DNA from: JASGCK01 sp031538565
Lineage (GTDB): Bacteria; Pseudomonadota; Gammaproteobacteria; Burkholderiales; Burkholderiaceae_C
Assembly: GCA_031538565.1 (NCBI GenBank)
Contig: JAVKLS010000014.1
Location: forward strand, 1 to 24,278
Reading direction: 5' to 3'
Length of the DNA: 24,278 bases
Shown: positions 7,534-16,035 of the stretch, in pieces
Numbering within the stretch: the stretch's first letter is position 1
How the letters are laid out: each line of letters starts with the position of its first letter
Notes under the pieces: generated by a model
Database searches by the model: none
The model's input: only the letters and a program-made list of their open reading frames with translations
What the model was told of the DNA's origin: nothing
Translations under genes and position numbers: made by a program

Positions 7534-8894
7534 TGTCACAGCTAACCCCGCAGCAAATCGTTACAGAGTTAGATCACAACATCGTCGGACAAAACGCTGC
7601 TAAACGTGCGGTTGCTATTGCGCTGCGAAATCGCTGGCGCAGAAGCCAAGTTGCAGGAGAGATGCGACAAGAGATCACGCCCAAAAATATCCTAATGATT
7701 GGCCCGACAGGCGTTGGCAAAACCGAAATTGCGCGGCGCTTGGCAAAGCTGGCGGACGCGCCCTTTATTAAAGTTGAGGCGACCAAGTTCACCGAGGTGG
7801 GTTACGTAGGCAAAGACGTGGACAGCATCATCCGCGACCTTGCCGATATCGCCATCAAACAAGAGCGCCAAGCCGCTACCGTGCGCGTGCGCGAGCGCGC
7901 CAAAGAGCTGGCTCAAGAGCGCGTGTTGGATATTTTGGTGCCACCCGTACGCAGCGAAAACAAGGGCGACTTTGGGCTTGGTTCCAGCCTTGCTACTGCG
8001 CCTGCCAGCGACAACGTGGCGCGCCAAGTGTTTCGCAAAAAACTGTTGGCGGGTGAGCTTGCCGACAAGGAAATTGAAGTTGAAACTCAAACCCAGCGGC
8101 AGCACACAATTGAGGTGATGAGTCCTGCGGGCATGGAAGACATGGCAGAGCAAATCAAAGGAATGTTTGGGCAAATGCAAGAGAACAAAAAACAATTGCG
8201 CAAACTAAAAATTGCTGATGCCCTCAAAATTTTGACCGATGAAGAGGCCGACAACTTGGTCAGCGACGAAGACATCAAAACGCAGGCGCTGACCAACTTA
8301 GAGCAAAACGGCATCGTCTTCATAGACGAAATTGACAAAGTTGCTACGCGTAGCAGCGAGTCAGGCAGCGCCGAGGTTTCGCGCCAAGGCGTACAGCGCG
8401 ATTTGTTGCCTCTGGTGGAGGGCACAAGCGTATCCACCAAACACGGCACGGTCAAAACCGACCATATTTTGTTTATTGCCAGCGGTGCGTTTCACTTTAG
8501 CAAACCCAGCGATCTCATCCCCGAACTGCAAGGACGCTTTCCCATTCGCGTGGAGTTGCAGTCCTTGTCCGTTAAAGATTTTGAGGCGATTTTGACGAGC
8601 ACGCACGCATCGCTTACCAAACAATACCAGGCTTTGCTGGGCGCCGAAAACGTGACGCTTGAGTTCTCGCCCGATGGAATCACGCGCCTTGCCAGCACGG
8701 CGTTTGAAGTCAACGAACGCACGGAAAACATTGGTGCGAGACGGCTCTCAACGGTGATGGAGCGACTGCTCGATGAGGTGAGTTTTGATGCCACCAATTT
8801 GGCGGGACAGACCATCACAATTGATGCCGCTTACGTGGACGGCAAGCTCAAAGAGCTATCCAAAAACGAAGACTTGTCGCGCTATATTTTGTAG
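7533..8894 (+). CDS. hslU: ATP-dependent protease ATPase subunit HslU
   Basis: AAA+ unfoldase of the HslUV (ClpYQ) protease, which unfolds substrates and feeds them to the HslV peptidase. The 453-residue protein has GPTGVGKT (Walker A, residues 57-64), the pore-loop region TEVGYVGKDV, an intermediate I domain (about residues 110-240), Walker B IVFIDEIDK, SGAFHFSKPSDLIPELQGRF, and sensor 2 GARRLSTVMERLLDE. It ends in LSRYIL, the conserved tail that docks into HslV, so it should still work with HslV. ATG 7533 overlaps the pntB TGA; GTG 7530 is an alternative. Strikingly, no hslV precedes it: pntB does. hslV must be elsewhere or absent. The stop lies two bases from that of the convergent oxidoreductase gene. 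Confidence 0.95.
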   Translation: MSQLTPQQIVTELDHNIVGQNAAKRAVAIALRNRWRRSQVAGEMRQEITPKNILMIGPTGVGKTEIARRLAKLADAPFIKVEATKFTEVGYVGKDVDSIIRDLADIAIKQERQAATVRVRERAKELAQERVLDILVPPVRSENKGDFGLGSSLATAPASDNVARQVFRKKLLAGELADKEIEVETQTQRQHTIEVMSPAGMEDMAEQIKGMFGQMQENKKQLRKLKIADALKILTDEEADNLVSDEDIKTQALTNLEQNGIVFIDEIDKVATRSSESGSAEVSRQGVQRDLLPLVEGTSVSTKHGTVKTDHILFIASGAFHFSKPSDLIPELQGRFPIRVELQSLSVKDFEAILTSTHASLTKQYQALLGAENVTLEFSPDGITRLASTAFEVNERTENIGARRLSTVMERLLDEVSFDATNLAGQTITIDAAYVDGKLKELSKNEDLSRYIL

Positions 8895-8896
8895 CG

Positions 8897-11800
8897 TTAC
8901 ACCAGCACCCGCTCAATGCCGCTGGCGTTGGCGGCGGCAACGTAGTCGGGCATCCAGTCTTTGCCAAGAATGTGATTGGCCATTTCCACCACGATGTAGT
9001 CGGCCTCTAAAAGCCCCGTCTTTAAGTCGTTTTGGTAGCGTGAAATGCCCATGAAGCAGCTTGGACACGAGGTCAAAATTTTGATGTTGGCGTCGGCCGC
9101 AACTGCGCCCGAGTTTCGCAGCGTCTCTTCGCCTTTGCGAATTTCTTCTTCTTTGCGAAAGCGCACTTGCGTAGAGATATCGGGGCGCGTAGTAGCAAGG
9201 CCGCCGCTCTCGCCGCAGCAGCGCTCGCTTAGCACCACTTGCTCGCCGATCAACGCCTTAACCGTTTTCATGGGCGACTGCAACTTCATGGGGCTATGGC
9301 AGGGATCATGGAACAAGTACGCACCTTGCTGCGCGGGATCGAGCGTGATGCCTTTTTCTAGCAGGTACTCGTGGATGTCAATGAGGCGTGAGCCTGGGAA
9401 AATTTTGTCAAACTCATAACCCTCCAACTGGTCGTAGCACGTGCCGCAGCTCACGATCACGGTTTTAATGTCGAGGTAGTTGAGCGTATTGGCAACGCGG
9501 TGAAATAGCACGCGGTTGTCGGTAATGATTTTGTCTGCCTTGTCAAATTGCCCGCTGCCGCGCTGGGGATAGCCGCAGCACAAATACCCAGGCGGTAAAA
9601 CGGTTTGCACGCCCGCGTGCCACAGCATGGCTTGCGTGGCCAAGCCGACTTGGCTAAACAGTCGCTCTGAGCCGCAGCCAGGAAAATAAAACACCGCCTC
9701 GGACTCTGTGCTGGTGGTTTTTGCATTGCGGATGATGGGCACGTAGTCGGGGTTTTCAATATCCAGCAGCGCCCGCGCCGTTTTATTGGGCAAGCCTTTG
9801 GGCATTTTTTTATTCACAAAATGAATGACTTGCTCTTTGATGGGTGGCTTGCCCACGGTAGCAGGCGGCGCCTTCGTTTGTTGGCGCACAAACACGTTGA
9901 GCACGCGGTTGCCAAGGCGTTGCAGCTTAAAGCTGGCGTTTGTGAGTGCGTGGGCAAAACGAATGGCGCGAGGATTCAAGCTGCCAATAAACCATGCTTG
10001 AAAGGCTGCCGCAGGTCTAAAGCTGCGCTGTCCCATTTTTCGTAGCAAGTTACGCATATTCATGGAGACATCGCCAAAGTCAATGTTGACGGGGCATGGT
10101 GCGAGGCATTTGTGACAAACCGTGCAGTGATCAGCCACATCTTCAAACTCTTGCCAGTGTTTGAGTGAAACACCGCGCCGCGTTTGCTCTTCGTACAAAA
10201 ACGCTTCTACCAAAAGCGATGTTGCCAGAATTTTGTTACGCGGGCTGTACAGCAAATTGGCACGCGGCACGTGCGTGGCGCACACGGGCTTGCATTTTCC
10301 GCAGCGCAGGCAGTCTTTAATGCTGCTGGCAATGTCGCCAATGTCGGACTGCTGCATGATGAGCGACTCGTGACCCATCAGTCCAAACGAGGGTGTGTAG
10401 GCGTTGGTGAGATCGGCTGCGCCGCCTCTGAGTAGCTTGCCTTTGTTGAAGCGTCCCTCGGGGTCGATGCGGGCTTTGTAAGCCGCAAAAGGCTGCAACT
10501 CGACGTCGCTTAAAAACTCCATTTTGGTAATGCCGATGCCGTGCTCGCCCGAAATCACGCCGTTCAAGCTACGCGCAAGCGTCATGATGCGTGCCACCGC
10601 TGCGTGTGCGGTTTGCAGCATGGCGTAGTCGTCTGAGTTCACGGGCAAATTAGTATGCACATTGCCGTCACCTGCGTGCATATGCAGCGCCGCCCACACC
10701 TTGCCTTTGAGTACGCGCTGGTGAATGGCATGGCACTGACTCAAAATGTGTGCGTTGACTGCGCCTGCAAATAACGCCGTTAGTGGCGCTTTGATTTCTA
10801 ACTTCCAGCTGGCTCGCAGTTGGTGGCTTTGTAAATCCGCAAAGTGCGTCTCGATGTGAGCGAGCCACGTTTGCCATTGCTGACGCACGCGGGAAATTAA
10901 ATCAATTGCTTGCGCGACGTGGTCACCCTCTTCGCCGCCTAAATACGCGAGCAACTCGTCACACAGTTGAATTTTGTTGGCAAGCGACAGTTCGATATTG
11001 ATGCGTTCAATGCCAAGGGTGTACTCGCCCATGCGCGCAAGCGGAATAACCACATCTTCGTTAATTTTGAAGGCGTTCGTGTGTTTGCTGATGGCGGCGG
11101 TTTTTTTGCGGTCTAGCCAAAACTTTTTGCGCGCCTCTGGGGAGATGGCGATAAAGCCTTCGCCTGCACGGCTGCCCGCAATACGCACGACTTCGGATGT
11201 GGCGCGTGCCACGGCGTCTGCATCATCGCCCGCAATATCGCCAAACAGCACCATCTTGGGCAAGCCCGATGCAGACAAGGTCGCGCCCTGCTTGCTCTTG
11301 GTGGCGTAGCCCACCGCTTTGAGGTAGCGGTCATCCAAATGCTCAAGCCCCGCCAGCACCACGCCCGTGCGTTTGGCCTCGTCGAACATAAAGTTTTTAA
11401 TGTCCACAATGGAGGGCACGGCATCTTTGGGATTGCCAAAAAACTCTAGGCACACCGTGCGTGTGTGCGCGGGCATTTTGTGAACAATCCACCTAGCCGA
11501 AGTGATGAGCCCATCGCAGCCCTCTTTTTGAATGCCTGGCAGCCCTGCCAAAAATTTATCGGTCACGTCTTTGCCAAGACCCTCTTTGCGGAAGGTGCTG
11601 CCCGAGATGTCGAGTCGCTCGGTGCGCAGCAAAGTTGTGCCGTCGGCTTTGAAGTATTGCAGCTCAAAGCTCGCGGTCTCTACGTCGTGGATTTTTCCAA
11701 GGTTGTGATTAAGCCGCGTGACCTCTAACCACTGCGCGTCGGGTGTCACCATGCGCCAACTCGCCAGGTTGTCTAGTGCCGTGCCCCACAGCACCGCCTT

Positions 11801-12736
11801 TTTGCCGCCCGCATTCATGGCGATGTTGCCGCCAATGCACGAGGCTTCGGCCGAGGTGGGATCGACCGCAAACACATAACCCGCCGCCTCTGCCGCATCG
11901 GCTACGCGCTGCGTGACCACGCCCGCCTCACTCCACACCGTGGCAACTTGCTTTGGCTTGCCTTGGGCGTCCATTACGCCTGGCAAGGCGCGCATCTCCA
12001 CGGCACTCATGTTTTCTAATTTTTCGGTGTTGATGACGACCGATTTCCACGTCAGTGGAATGGCACCGCCCGTGTAGCCTGTGCCGCCACCGCGTGGCAC
12101 GATGGTCAGTCCCAAACCAATGCAGGCTTTGACCAGCTTTGCCATCTCCCTTTCGGAGTCGGGGCACAGCACCAGCAGCGGGTATTCCACGCGCCAGTCG
12201 GTGGCATCGGTGACGTGGCTCACGCGCGACAGTGGGTCGAACTTCAAATTGTCTTTGGCGGTGAGCTTGCCAAGCACGCGTGCCGCTTGTGCGCGCAACT
12301 TGGCAACGCTGTCAAACGCCGCATCGAAGGCCTCGACTAACCGCGTGGCGGCGGCGAGCAATTGCCCCACTTCTGCGTCGCGCTTTTGGGCGCTGGCGTC
12401 TGGGGCGTTGGGTGTGCGGCGTTTTTCGATTTCGTGCAAACGATGCCAAAGCGCCTCGACCAAGAGTTTGCGGCGCTTTGGGTTGTCCAGCAAATCGTCT
12501 TGCAAATAAGGATTGCGCTGCACCACCCACACGTCACCCAGTACCTCGTACAGCATCCGCGCCGAGCGGCCCGTGCGACGCTCCGTGCGCAGGACATTCA
12601 AAACATCCCACGCCGAAGAGCCCAGCAATCGAATCACGATTTCGCGATCTGAGAAGCTGGTGTAGTTATAGGGAATTTCGCGCAGACGCTGGTTGTGGTC
12701 TGCATTGCCCGATGGCAAATCGTGTGAAGCGTTCAT
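8897..12736 (-). CDS. large FAD/Fe-S oxidoreductase (DUF3683, GlcD-like and GlcF-like fusion)
   Basis: A 1279-residue fusion. The first ~180 residues fit the DUF3683 N-terminal domain of this betaproteobacterial family. Next comes an FAD-binding PCMH/GlcD module with VPRGGGTGYTGGAIPL (about residue 215), and an FAD-oxidase C-terminal part with SGEHGIGITKMEFL. Two ferredoxin-type clusters follow, CLRCGKCKPVC (about 815) and CTVCHKCLAPCP (about 874), then a CCG-domain region with CCGYPQRGSG (about 1052), SCGTCYDQL and CCGESGG (about 1174). This is the layout of D-2-hydroxyacid (D-lactate/glycolate) dehydrogenases passing electrons via Fe-S clusters to the respiratory chain; the exact substrate is not shown. 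It starts 36 bases after ligJ and may be cotranscribed with it. Confidence 0.9.
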   Translation of the reverse strand: MNASHDLPSGNADHNQRLREIPYNYTSFSDREIVIRLLGSSAWDVLNVLRTERRTGRSARMLYEVLGDVWVVQRNPYLQDDLLDNPKRRKLLVEALWHRLHEIEKRRTPNAPDASAQKRDAEVGQLLAAATRLVEAFDAAFDSVAKLRAQAARVLGKLTAKDNLKFDPLSRVSHVTDATDWRVEYPLLVLCPDSEREMAKLVKACIGLGLTIVPRGGGTGYTGGAIPLTWKSVVINTEKLENMSAVEMRALPGVMDAQGKPKQVATVWSEAGVVTQRVADAAEAAGYVFAVDPTSAEASCIGGNIAMNAGGKKAVLWGTALDNLASWRMVTPDAQWLEVTRLNHNLGKIHDVETASFELQYFKADGTTLLRTERLDISGSTFRKEGLGKDVTDKFLAGLPGIQKEGCDGLITSARWIVHKMPAHTRTVCLEFFGNPKDAVPSIVDIKNFMFDEAKRTGVVLAGLEHLDDRYLKAVGYATKSKQGATLSASGLPKMVLFGDIAGDDADAVARATSEVVRIAGSRAGEGFIAISPEARKKFWLDRKKTAAISKHTNAFKINEDVVIPLARMGEYTLGIERINIELSLANKIQLCDELLAYLGGEEGDHVAQAIDLISRVRQQWQTWLAHIETHFADLQSHQLRASWKLEIKAPLTALFAGAVNAHILSQCHAIHQRVLKGKVWAALHMHAGDGNVHTNLPVNSDDYAMLQTAHAAVARIMTLARSLNGVISGEHGIGITKMEFLSDVELQPFAAYKARIDPEGRFNKGKLLRGGAADLTNAYTPSFGLMGHESLIMQQSDIGDIASSIKDCLRCGKCKPVCATHVPRANLLYSPRNKILATSLLVEAFLYEEQTRRGVSLKHWQEFEDVADHCTVCHKCLAPCPVNIDFGDVSMNMRNLLRKMGQRSFRPAAAFQAWFIGSLNPRAIRFAHALTNASFKLQRLGNRVLNVFVRQQTKAPPATVGKPPIKEQVIHFVNKKMPKGLPNKTARALLDIENPDYVPIIRNAKTTSTESEAVFYFPGCGSERLFSQVGLATQAMLWHAGVQTVLPPGYLCCGYPQRGSGQFDKADKIITDNRVLFHRVANTLNYLDIKTVIVSCGTCYDQLEGYEFDKIFPGSRLIDIHEYLLEKGITLDPAQQGAYLFHDPCHSPMKLQSPMKTVKALIGEQVVLSERCCGESGGLATTRPDISTQVRFRKEEEIRKGEETLRNSGAVAADANIKILTSCPSCFMGISRYQNDLKTGLLEADYIVVEMANHILGKDWMPDYVAAANASGIERVLV

Positions 12737-12772
12737 GCGCTAATTATCCGCCCTCAGATGCAGCCATTTCCC

Positions 12773-13819
12773 CTATTTCCCCCTTGCTTTTAGGGACTTA
12801 TCCAGCCGTGAGAATACGCGGCGTGCATTGCCTTCATAGACTTGGTATTTTTCTTCGGGCGTCAAAATGTTGCTGACCTCGATGTAGCGTTTGGTGTCAT
12901 CAAAATAGTGTCCCGTTTGCGGGTCGATGCCGCGCACCGCGCCAATCATTTCGCTGGCAAACAAAATGTTTTTGGTGGGAATGACGGTGGTCAGCAAGTC
13001 AATGCCTGGTTGGTGGTACACGCAGGTGTCGAAATAAATGTTGCCCAGCAAATGCTCGTCTAGCGTGGGTTTTTTCATCATGTCTGCCAGTCCGCGAAAG
13101 CGCCCCCAGTGGTAGGGCGCAGCACCGCCGCCGTGCGGGATGAGGAGTTTGAGTGTGGGGAAATCTTTAAATAAATCGCCCTCCAAAAGCTGCATAAATG
13201 CCGTGGTGTCGGCATTTAAGTAGTGCGCGCCCGTGGTGTGAAAGCAGGCGTTGCAACTGGTGGAGACGTGGATCATGGCGGGCACGTCGTACTCGACCAT
13301 TTTTTCGTAAATCGGATACCACTGCGGATGGGTCAAGGGCAGCGATGTCCAGTGTCCGCCCGAGGGGTCGGGGTTGAGGTTCAAACCTACGTTGCCATAT
13401 TGCTCCACGCATTTAACAAGTTCGGGGATGCAGGTTTTGGGATCAACGCCTGGGCTTTGCGGCAGCATGGCCGCAGGTACAAAACTGTCGGGAAACAATT
13501 GACTGACGCGATAGCACAGCTCGTTGCAAATGGCCGCCCATGTGCTGCTGGTTTGGAGGCCGCCAATGTGGTGCGCCATAAACGAGGCGCGCGGCGAAAA
13601 GATGGTGAGATCTAGGCCGCGCTCGCGCATCAATTTGAGCTGATTGGTTTCAATCGTTTCAACGATTTCATCGTCGGAAATTTTCAGACTGCTTGCCAGC
13701 GGCGCGGGCGTGCCGTCTTTTAGCGCTGCAACTTGAGCGTTGCGCCATTTCTCTAGCGCGGGCGGGGCTGTGGTGTAGTGACCATGGCAGTCGATGATGA
13801 GAGGCTTGGCAAGGCTCAT
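12773..13819 (-). CDS. ligJ: 4-oxalomesaconate hydratase-like amidohydrolase (LigJ/PmdE type)
   Basis: A 348-residue amidohydrolase-superfamily protein. It opens with IIDCHGHYTTAP (metal-binding HxH) and contains FSPRASFMAHHIGGLQTSST, LNLNPDPSGGHWTSLPL, MIHVSTSCNACFHTTGAHYL, IPHGGGAAPYHWGRFRGL and LFASEMIGAVRGIDPQTGHY. As I remember it, this matches LigJ/PmdE closely along the whole length. In the protocatechuate 4,5-cleavage (and gallate) pathway that zinc enzyme hydrates 4-oxalomesaconate to 4-carboxy-4-hydroxy-2-oxoadipate. No other pathway gene is nearby, so it is an orphan here, followed only by the FAD/Fe-S oxidoreductase. The start has AGAAAG upstream on the minus strand. Confidence 0.85.
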   Translation of the reverse strand: MSLAKPLIIDCHGHYTTAPPALEKWRNAQVAALKDGTPAPLASSLKISDDEIVETIETNQLKLMRERGLDLTIFSPRASFMAHHIGGLQTSSTWAAICNELCYRVSQLFPDSFVPAAMLPQSPGVDPKTCIPELVKCVEQYGNVGLNLNPDPSGGHWTSLPLTHPQWYPIYEKMVEYDVPAMIHVSTSCNACFHTTGAHYLNADTTAFMQLLEGDLFKDFPTLKLLIPHGGGAAPYHWGRFRGLADMMKKPTLDEHLLGNIYFDTCVYHQPGIDLLTTVIPTKNILFASEMIGAVRGIDPQTGHYFDDTKRYIEVSNILTPEEKYQVYEGNARRVFSRLDKSLKARGK

Positions 13820-13906
13820 GGGTAGGCTTTCTAAAATATGACAGGTGACGACACCAAAGCCTCTAGCTTATCGTTTGTCAAACGCATCCTTCTTGGTAGA
13901 GAAACC

Positions 13907-13919
13907 GTACAATTTGTAC
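13907..13919. promoter_or_regulatory. palindrome upstream of the toxin-antitoxin pair, likely operator
   Basis: GTACAATTTGTAC is a perfect inverted repeat of six bases around one central base, 22 bases before the antitoxin ATG. It contains TACAAT, a good -10-like hexamer, though no convincing -35 was found at the right distance. Phd/YefM antitoxins repress their own promoter by binding short palindromes (GTAC-type cores are common), so this is the natural autoregulatory site. The assignment is inferred from position and symmetry. Confidence 0.55.
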
Positions 13920-13941
13920 ATAACTATTTTCAAGGATTGAT

Positions 13942-14199
13942 ATGCCCGCCGCCATCAACTACGGAATCGAGCAAGCTCGAATGCAATTGCCTACCATTAC
14001 GGCTAAGGCGAATGCGGGTGTGTCCAGCGTCATCACGAAGCATGGCAAGCCTTATGCGGCGGTTGTTCCTATTCAGTATTTGCAGCAGCACAAACGCAGT
14101 TCTGGCATCTTGGTGTTACGCGGTACAGGAAAAGGCTTGTGGGGCAAATCGCCTAGAAAAACCATTGGGGCGCTTAGGGGTGAATGGGATAACTTGTGA
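13942..14199 (+). CDS. Phd/YefM-family antitoxin
   Basis: An 85-residue protein with the Phd/YefM pattern: an N-terminal DNA-binding half with QARMQLPTITAKANAG and ITKHGKPYAAVVPIQYL, followed by a C-terminal tail (SGILVLRGTGKGLWGKSPRK) that would wrap the toxin. It starts at ATG 13942 after AAGGA, below a palindrome that probably serves as its operator. The last bases overlap the start of the PIN-domain toxin (GTGA), typical of antitoxin-first type II modules where the antitoxin is made in excess and represses the operon. Confidence 0.85.
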   Translation: MPAAINYGIEQARMQLPTITAKANAGVSSVITKHGKPYAAVVPIQYLQQHKRSSGILVLRGTGKGLWGKSPRKTIGALRGEWDNL

Positions 14200-14657
14200 A
14201 GGGTGGCAAGGTTAAGACCCCCGCGATTTGGGGTAACTTGCCGCAAGGTGCAGTGGTGGTGGTGGACTCGGCTCCGCTGATTTATGTGCTAGATGAGCAT
14301 CCGCAATTTGCCACTCAGTTTGTGGGCTTGTTTGAAGCCGCTGAGGCGGGTGATCTGCAGCTTGCCATCTCAACCATCACCTTGGCCGAGGTGCTGGCAG
14401 GCCCCTATAAAGCAGGACAAACTCTTTTAGCAAAGCGGTATGAGCGCGCATTGCTGCAATACATCGTGATTCCCGTGTCTGCATCGATTGCGGTCTTGGC
14501 GGCCCAGCTGAGAAGTCGTTACCGGTTGAAATTACCCGATGCCATGCAGCTTGCGACGGCGCTAGATGCAGGCGCAAGCGCTTTTGTGACCCACGACATT
14601 GATTTTTCTGCTGTTGAAGGAATTCTTATTTTGACGGGCAACTCAGAGCGGTGTTGA
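14196..14657 (+). CDS. vapC: PIN-domain ribonuclease toxin, VapC family
   Basis: A 153-residue PIN-domain protein. The acidic metal-binding residues are all visible: VVVVDSAPLIYVLD (Asp24), ITLAEVLAGP (Glu65), LPDAMQLATAL (Asp115) and FVTHDIDF (Asp134/Asp136). VapC toxins are Mg-dependent endoribonucleases, often cutting tRNA or rRNA, that stop translation when free of antitoxin. It begins at GTG 14196, overlapping the antitoxin stop, with no good ribosome binding site, so its translation is probably coupled to the antitoxin. The catalytic residues are intact, so the toxin looks active. A VapC toxin with a Phd-type antitoxin is a known mixed pairing. The RNA target cannot be deduced. Confidence 0.88.
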   Translation: MKGGKVKTPAIWGNLPQGAVVVVDSAPLIYVLDEHPQFATQFVGLFEAAEAGDLQLAISTITLAEVLAGPYKAGQTLLAKRYERALLQYIVIPVSASIAVLAAQLRSRYRLKLPDAMQLATALDAGASAFVTHDIDFSAVEGILILTGNSERC

Positions 14658-14694
14658 TGTCAGTGCGGGGTTGCCACCCATGCGACAATCGCGC

Positions 14695-16035
14695 ATGACT
14701 TTTTCTGAACTAGGCCTTGCGCCTGCGCTGCTACGCGCCATTACTGCCGAGGGTTACGAGACCCCCACCCCCATTCAACAACAAGCCATCCCCCTGGTCA
14801 TGCTGGGGCATGACTTGCTTGCGGGGGCGCAAACGGGTACGGGCAAGACCGCCGCATTTACGTTGCCGGTGCTGCATCGACTTGCCATGACGCCTTCAGC
14901 TAAAAACAAATTTGGCGGCGTGGGCACGCGTGTGCTGGTGCTAACACCTACGCGTGAATTGGCCGCTCAGGTTGAGGAGTCGATCCGCACGTACGGCACA
15001 TTTTTGCAATTGACTTCTGCCGTCATTTTTGGCGGCGTGGGCATGAATCCGCAAATCAATTTGCTGCGCCGCGGGGTTGATATTTTGGTTGCTACGCCTG
15101 GTCGACTGCTGGACTTGCACGAGCAGGGCAAGCTGGATTTATCAACCGTGCAAATGCTGGTGCTAGATGAGGCTGACCGTATGCTGGATATGGGGTTTTT
15201 GCCCGACATTCGCCGCGTGCTGGCCTTGGTTCCTAAGCAAAAACAAACATTGCTTTTTTCCGCCACATTTAGCGACGAGATTCGGACTTTGGCGCAGGGC
15301 TTGCTAAACAATCCCAAGTCGGTGCAGGTCACACCTAGCAATACCACGGTGCAGCGCATCACGCAGTCGCAGTACTTAGTGGGGCGTAGTAAAAAGAAGG
15401 CGCTGCTGACGCACATCATCCAAAAAAACAACTGGAGTCAGGTGCTGGTGTTTACGCGCACTAAGTTTGGCGCCAATTCGGTAGCCGAGCATTTAACCAA
15501 GCACGGCATACCCGCGCTGGCGCTGCACGGCAATAAAAGCCAAACGGCTAGAACGCAGGCGCTACAAGGCTTTAAAGCAGGCACGATTCGCGCTTTGGTT
15601 GCTACCGATATCGCGGCACGTGGTATCGATATTGACGATTTGCCGCACGTGGTGAATTACGAAATTCCCAACATCTGCGAAGACTACGTCCACCGCATTG
15701 GTCGCACGGGTCGTGCGGGTGCAAGCGGCGAGGCCGTGAGTTTGGTCGGACTGGACGAAGAGGGATTTTTTGCGGCGATTGAGCGCTTTATCAAGCAGCG
15801 CATTGACCGTGTGCCTATGCTTGATTACGCGCCCGAGCCAGGCGAACGTGCCGAACCTATTGCAATGGGACGCCAAACGATTTGGGGCGGAGCGGGTCGC
15901 CCGCCTAGTCGCGAAGTGATGCAGGCAGCTGCCAAAGTGGCGATGCAGGAAATGCGTCAGCGTTTAAACGCCCGTCCGCCGCGTGGAAAACCTGCCGCCA
16001 AACCGCGTAGCAATAATTACCGTGGTGGGGTTTGA
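14695..16035 (+). CDS. rhlE: DEAD-box ATP-dependent RNA helicase RhlE
   Basis: A 446-residue DEAD-box helicase with the motifs in order: Q motif (GYETPTPIQQQAIP), motif I AQTGTGKT (residues 45-52), PTRELAAQ, TPGRLLDL, DEAD within VLDEADRMLDMGF, SAT in FSATFSDE, then VATDIAARGIDI and HRIGRTGRAG. The start MTFSELGL and the basic, Arg-rich, probably disordered tail fit RhlE, which remodels RNA in ribosome assembly and mRNA decay. Upstream in-frame starts (TTG 14671, ATG 14680) are less typical. No Shine-Dalgarno precedes ATG 14695, but TGCGACAAT ends six bases before it. The 3' end overlaps that of ptsI by 19 bases. Confidence 0.93.
   Translation: MTFSELGLAPALLRAITAEGYETPTPIQQQAIPLVMLGHDLLAGAQTGTGKTAAFTLPVLHRLAMTPSAKNKFGGVGTRVLVLTPTRELAAQVEESIRTYGTFLQLTSAVIFGGVGMNPQINLLRRGVDILVATPGRLLDLHEQGKLDLSTVQMLVLDEADRMLDMGFLPDIRRVLALVPKQKQTLLFSATFSDEIRTLAQGLLNNPKSVQVTPSNTTVQRITQSQYLVGRSKKKALLTHIIQKNNWSQVLVFTRTKFGANSVAEHLTKHGIPALALHGNKSQTARTQALQGFKAGTIRALVATDIAARGIDIDDLPHVVNYEIPNICEDYVHRIGRTGRAGASGEAVSLVGLDEEGFFAAIERFIKQRIDRVPMLDYAPEPGERAEPIAMGRQTIWGGAGRPPSREVMQAAAKVAMQEMRQRLNARPPRGKPAAKPRSNNYRGGV

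Noticed and set aside
13838..14215. Plus-strand ORF overlapping the Phd antitoxin
   Set aside because: It has Cys/Ser/Arg-rich composition in a different frame from the recognised antitoxin and no matching family.
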